A stretch of 64,000 bases of DNA. Source: Rubrivivax sp. GTDB taxonomy: Bacteria; Pseudomonadota; Gammaproteobacteria; Burkholderiales; Burkholderiaceae_C. The DNA is taken from contig JAHBZS010000003.1 of the NCBI GenBank assembly GCA_019635285.1, positions 145,096-209,095 on the forward strand, in the 5' to 3' direction. Every line of letters starts with the position of its first letter. Position 1 is the first letter of the stretch. A model generated the notes under the pieces. That model was not told where the DNA came from. It saw only the letters and a program-made list of their open reading frames with translations, and did not search any database. Below are positions 61,558-64,000 of this stretch, piece after piece. A program made the position numbers and the translations under genes.

Positions 61558-62118
61558 TCAGGCCCTGGCGTAGACGTGGGCTTCGTCCCAGCCCAGCGCG
61601 CGCATCTCGGCGCTGCGCAGGTGGGCTTCGCTGGGCATCATGAATTCGTCCAGCTGGGGCGGCGCCACGTCGGTGGCGGACAGCATGGCATGGGCCTGAC
61701 CACGGTGGTGCGTCTGGTGGTTGAACAGATGCGCCAGCACATGGGCCACGCGGTCGCGCTGCACATGGTCGCGGCGCGGCAGATCGACCCAGGCATCGGC
61801 GCGGCCCGCGTCGAGCGCGTCGCAGAAGGCCACCAGCCGCCGGTCGCTGGCCTGCTGCCGCGGCTGCCAGGCGGCCGCGGTGGCGGCGGGCGCAAAGGCG
61901 TCGTAGGCCTCGACCAGGCCGGCATCGCCATGCAGCGCGCCGATGTAGTAGCCGTCGATCGCCAGGATGTGGTTCAGGGTGCGCGCCAGGCTCGGGAAGA
62001 AGCCGGTGCGCGGTGCGTGCCAGTCGGCGTCGGGCAGCGCCGCCAGCGCGGCGCCGAGCCGGTGGTTCGACAGCGCATTGGCGTGCGCCTGGATGCGCAG
62101 GTAGCCGCTCAGGTCCAT
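61558..62118 (-). CDS. DinB family protein
   Basis: The product is 186 residues, a four-helix bundle. The metal-binding histidines are visible in LNHILAIDGYY, then in VLAHLFNHQTHHRGQAHAML. DinB proteins are thiol-transferase-like metal proteins often induced by damage, and here the substrate is unknown. It is the first gene of the five-gene minus-strand operon and divergent from a DUF4124 gene. Confidence 0.88.
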   Translation of the reverse strand: MDLSGYLRIQAHANALSNHRLGAALAALPDADWHAPRTGFFPSLARTLNHILAIDGYYIGALHGDAGLVEAYDAFAPAATAAAWQPRQQASDRRLVAFCDALDAGRADAWVDLPRRDHVQRDRVAHVLAHLFNHQTHHRGQAHAMLSATDVAPPQLDEFMMPSEAHLRSAEMRALGWDEAHVYARA

Positions 62119-62242
62119 GACAGGCGGATTCTGGCGCAAGCGCCGTCGCGCGGTGTGACCGGCATCACAAGCCAGCGGCCCCATCGAGCCGGCACGCTGG
62201 AACAATGCCGGTGGCACCTCGCCACGCCTGCCGCCGATCGCC

Positions 62243-62779
62243 ATGAAGACACGCTGCCTCCTCGCCGTCCTGCTGGCCCTGCACGGCATAGCGCCGGCGC
62301 AGACCGTCTATGAATCGAAGGACAAGGCGGGCGCGGTGTTCTCCGACCGGCCCTCCCCCGGTGCCACCGCGGTGGACGCCACGCCGCGCAACGTGGTCAG
62401 CCCGCCGAAGGTCGAGCCGGCCCCGCCGCCGCCACCTTCGGCGGCACCGACCTATAGACGCCTGGTCATCGTGCGTCCGGCCGCGCAGGACATGGTGCAC
62501 AGCAATACCGGCGCCTTCGGCATCTCCGCCAGCCTGTCGCCGCCGTTGCGGCGGGACGACCGCATCCGCGTGCTCATCGACGGCAACCTGGTGCCGACAG
62601 TCTTCAGCAGCCCGCAGCTGCGCATCAGCGAGCAGGACTGGCGTGCCACGGCCGTCGGCAGCGACGGCGAGCACACGCTGCAGCTGGCCGTGGTCGATGC
62701 CGACGGCAAGCCCTGGATCGAGAGCGAGCCGCAGCGCTTCTACCTGCGCCGCACGGCGGTGGGCGGCCGGGGCCGCTGA
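62243..62779 (+). CDS. DUF4124 domain exported protein
   Basis: The product is 178 residues. A signal peptide (LLAVLLALHGIAPAQ) is followed by the DUF4124 pattern TVYESKDKAGAVFSDRPSPGA, a Pro-rich linker, and an Ig-like C-terminal domain (RIRVLIDGNLVPT, EHTLQLAVVDADGKPW). It acts in the envelope with unknown role. The stop is six bases before the 274-bp inverted-repeat element. Confidence 0.85.
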   Translation: MKTRCLLAVLLALHGIAPAQTVYESKDKAGAVFSDRPSPGATAVDATPRNVVSPPKVEPAPPPPPSAAPTYRRLVIVRPAAQDMVHSNTGAFGISASLSPPLRRDDRIRVLIDGNLVPTVFSSPQLRISEQDWRATAVGSDGEHTLQLAVVDADGKPWIESEPQRFYLRRTAVGGRGR

Positions 62780-62785
62780 CGGCGG

Positions 62786-63059
62786 CTAGGAGCCTGGGCG
62801 GCAGAGATCGGCACCCGCACCGAGGTGGCCAAGGCCGCTGGCGTAGGCGCGTCGCGCAGCGCGGGCTCGCCGCCCGCGCAAGCGGCGCAACACCCGCCAG
62901 CGGCCTTGGGTACCTCGGCCATTCGGGTTGGGGCTGGTTCGGGCGCATGCAGCGTTGCAGCGCTGGCCCGGGCGGCGAGCCCGCGCTGCGCACTGCGCCT
63001 TGCCTGCATCCCGAATCAGCCCCAACGCGGGTGCCGATCTCTGCCGCCCAGGCTCCTAG
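62786..63059. repeat. 274-bp element with perfect 33-bp terminal inverted repeats
   Basis: The arms 62786-62818 and 63027-63059 are perfect reverse complements over 33 bases, beginning CTAGGAGCC and ending GGCTCCTAG. Inside are two further stem-loops. Loop A, 62820-62918, has a perfect 15-bp core CCAAGGCCGCTGGCG / CGCCAGCGGCCTTGG. Loop B, about 62928-63026, has its outer 17 positions paired with one G-T. The result is a three-way junction. There is no coding frame worth calling, and the right arm supplies the TAG stop of the rhodanese gene. Confidence 0.85.
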
Positions 63060-63448
63060 GTCTTCGGCTTCGCGGCCACCGGCGCGCCGGAGGCCTTCCA
63101 GGCGCCGAAGCCGCCGTCGATGTGCGCGACGCGCTGCAGCCCCATGTCCTGCAGCGTCTTCGTGGCCAGCGCCGAACGCCAGCCGGCGGCGCAGAACAGC
63201 ACCAGCTGCTTGTCCTGCGCGAAGACCGGCTTGTGGTACGGGCTGTCGGGGTCGACCCAGAATTCGAGCATGCCGCGCGGCGCGTGGAAGGCGCCCGGGA
63301 TGACGCCCTCGCGCTCGAGCTCGCGCACGTCGCGGATGTCGATGAACTGCACGTCCTCGCGCCCGTGCAGCTCGCGGGCGTCCTCGATGCTGTAGGTGGT
63401 GATGGCGGCGGTGGCCTCGTCGACCATCGATTTCACGGTCTTTCTCAA
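63056..63448 (-). CDS. Rhodanese-like domain protein
   Basis: The product is 130 residues, a single rhodanese domain. VQFIDIRDVRELEREGVIPGAFHAPRG and the active-site loop LFCAAGWRSALAT with the catalytic Cys are intact. It moves sulfane sulfur. The last codon and TAG stop lie in the right arm of the 274-bp palindromic element, so its C-terminus has probably been set by the arrival of that element. It is 19 bases downstream of the isomerase gene at the edge. Confidence 0.9.
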   Translation of the reverse strand: MRKTVKSMVDEATAAITTYSIEDARELHGREDVQFIDIRDVRELEREGVIPGAFHAPRGMLEFWVDPDSPYHKPVFAQDKQLVLFCAAGWRSALATKTLQDMGLQRVAHIDGGFGAWKASGAPVAAKPKT

Positions 63449-63467
63449 CTTGCTCTCCCTGTGGGGT

Positions 63468-64000
63468 TCAGAACGGACCCTGCGTCAGCCAGCGCTCGAT
63501 CTGCGCCTTGCGGTCGTTGCCCCAGAAGGGCTCGCCATCGACGAAGAAGAACGGGCCGCCGAACACGCCCGCGGCAATCGCGTCTTCGTTGGCGCGCTTC
63601 AGCCGCGCCTTCCACTGCGCGTCGTTCCAGGCGGCCTCGGCCGCCGCCGGATCGATGCCGCAGGCGACGGCCAGCGCCTTCAGCACCTCGGGCTGGCTGA
63701 GCAGGTCGCCGCGCGTGAAGTAGGCGCGCAGGCCCGCACGCGCCCAGGCCGTGGCCTCGTCCGCACTGCGGCTTTCGGCGAGCCACCAGAACACCCGCGC
63801 CGCGTTCAGCGTGGAGATCGGAAACTCCCCCGGCTGCACATAGGGCACGCCTTCGAAGCGCGCCGAGCGGCGGAAGTCGCGCAGCGTGTAGTCGCGCTTG
63901 ACGGGGTAGGACACCGGGCTCTTCAGCTCGGCGGCCTGGAAGGTGGCGCCCAGCAGGATGGCATGCCAGCGCACGGTGCGGCCGTGCCGCGCGGCCAGCG
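63468..64000 (-). CDS. 2-hydroxychromene-2-carboxylate isomerase family protein (5' end cut by window)
   Basis: At least 177 residues are present, and the N-terminal part with the SPYAY-like start lies beyond the right edge. The in-frame sequence continues upstream of a GTG at 63974 (HGRTVRWHAILLGATFQ), which shows that GTG is internal. AGVFGGPFFFVDGEPFWGNDR is the family C-terminal motif. It is a paralogue of the gene at 59596-60237. A role with glutathione is expected from the family, and the substrate is unknown. Confidence 0.87.
   Translation of the reverse strand, partial: LAARHGRTVRWHAILLGATFQAAELKSPVSYPVKRDYTLRDFRRSARFEGVPYVQPGEFPISTLNAARVFWWLAESRSADEATAWARAGLRAYFTRGDLLSQPEVLKALAVACGIDPAAAEAAWNDAQWKARLKRANEDAIAAGVFGGPFFFVDGEPFWGNDRKAQIERWLTQGPF

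Overview
The window is a GC-rich chromosomal segment that reads like a member of the Burkholderiales (Betaproteobacteria), probably of the Rubrivivax/Ideonella/Methylibium type. That placement is inferred from the strong G/C bias at third codon positions, the tyrS / M23 peptidase / anmK / erpA / rpsI-rplM neighbourhood, the TetR-controlled paa cluster with a PaaR-type palindrome, and short palindromes placed right after stop codons. Coding density is very high. I see no tRNA, rRNA, CRISPR array, prophage or transposase gene.

Layout. 0-6 kb: housekeeping genes (tyrS, a cell-wall endopeptidase, anmK, erpA, rpsI, rplM). 6-13.3 kb: stress and homeostasis genes (GNAT enzyme, DUF2726 protein, SrkA-type kinase, htpG behind a clear sigma-32 promoter, a cation/proton antiporter, a YbdK-type carboxylate-amine ligase). 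13.3-20.4 kb: succinate-semialdehyde dehydrogenase, an EamA exporter, a ParE-type toxin-antitoxin pair, a SulP transporter and an AsmA protein. 20.3-27.3 kb: an hpa operon for meta-cleavage of homoprotocatechuate (hpaR, divergent hpaG1-hpaG2-membrane protein-hpaE-methyltransferase-hpaD-hpaF-hpaH). hpaI and the hydroxylase genes are not present. 27.3-33.5 kb: fumC, an iron alcohol dehydrogenase, a CMD-family/HxlR divergent pair, and a TauD-type dioxygenase translationally coupled to a TIR-domain protein, with two large palindromic DNA structures in the gene-free gaps.

33.5-41.8 kb: a Tat-type amidase, a membrane-anchored coiled-coil response regulator, and a two-gene unit of an iron alcohol dehydrogenase plus a 766-residue reductase. 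The reductase's second half resembles cyanobacterial acyl-ACP reductase, and both proteins end in basic, histone-H1-like tails. A MOSC protein and a membrane cyclic-nucleotide-binding protein follow. 41.8-50.5 kb: a GGDEF-EAL protein, a TetR regulator and the phenylacetate operon paaI-paaK-paaABCDE on the minus strand. 50.5-59 kb: MtfA-type peptidase, an esterase, CbpA/CbpM chaperones, protocatechuate 4,5-dioxygenase ligAB with a divergent LysR gene, an epoxide-hydrolase-like enzyme, a CbiM-like membrane protein, a GloB-like hydrolase and a Nudix hydrolase. 59-64 kb: small conserved genes in a five-gene minus-strand operon, a rhodanese, two DsbA-fold isomerase genes (one cut by the window edge) and a 274-bp element bounded by perfect 33-bp inverted repeats.

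Together the genes describe a versatile aromatic degrader. 4-Hydroxyphenylacetate-type substrates go through homoprotocatechuate, phenylacetate goes through its CoA thioester, and protocatechuate undergoes 4,5-cleavage. Fumarase and succinate-semialdehyde dehydrogenase could feed products into central metabolism. The observations most worth following are the acyl-ACP-reductase-like/Fe-ADH pair with basic tails, the three unrelated palindromic elements, and the TauD-TIR pair.
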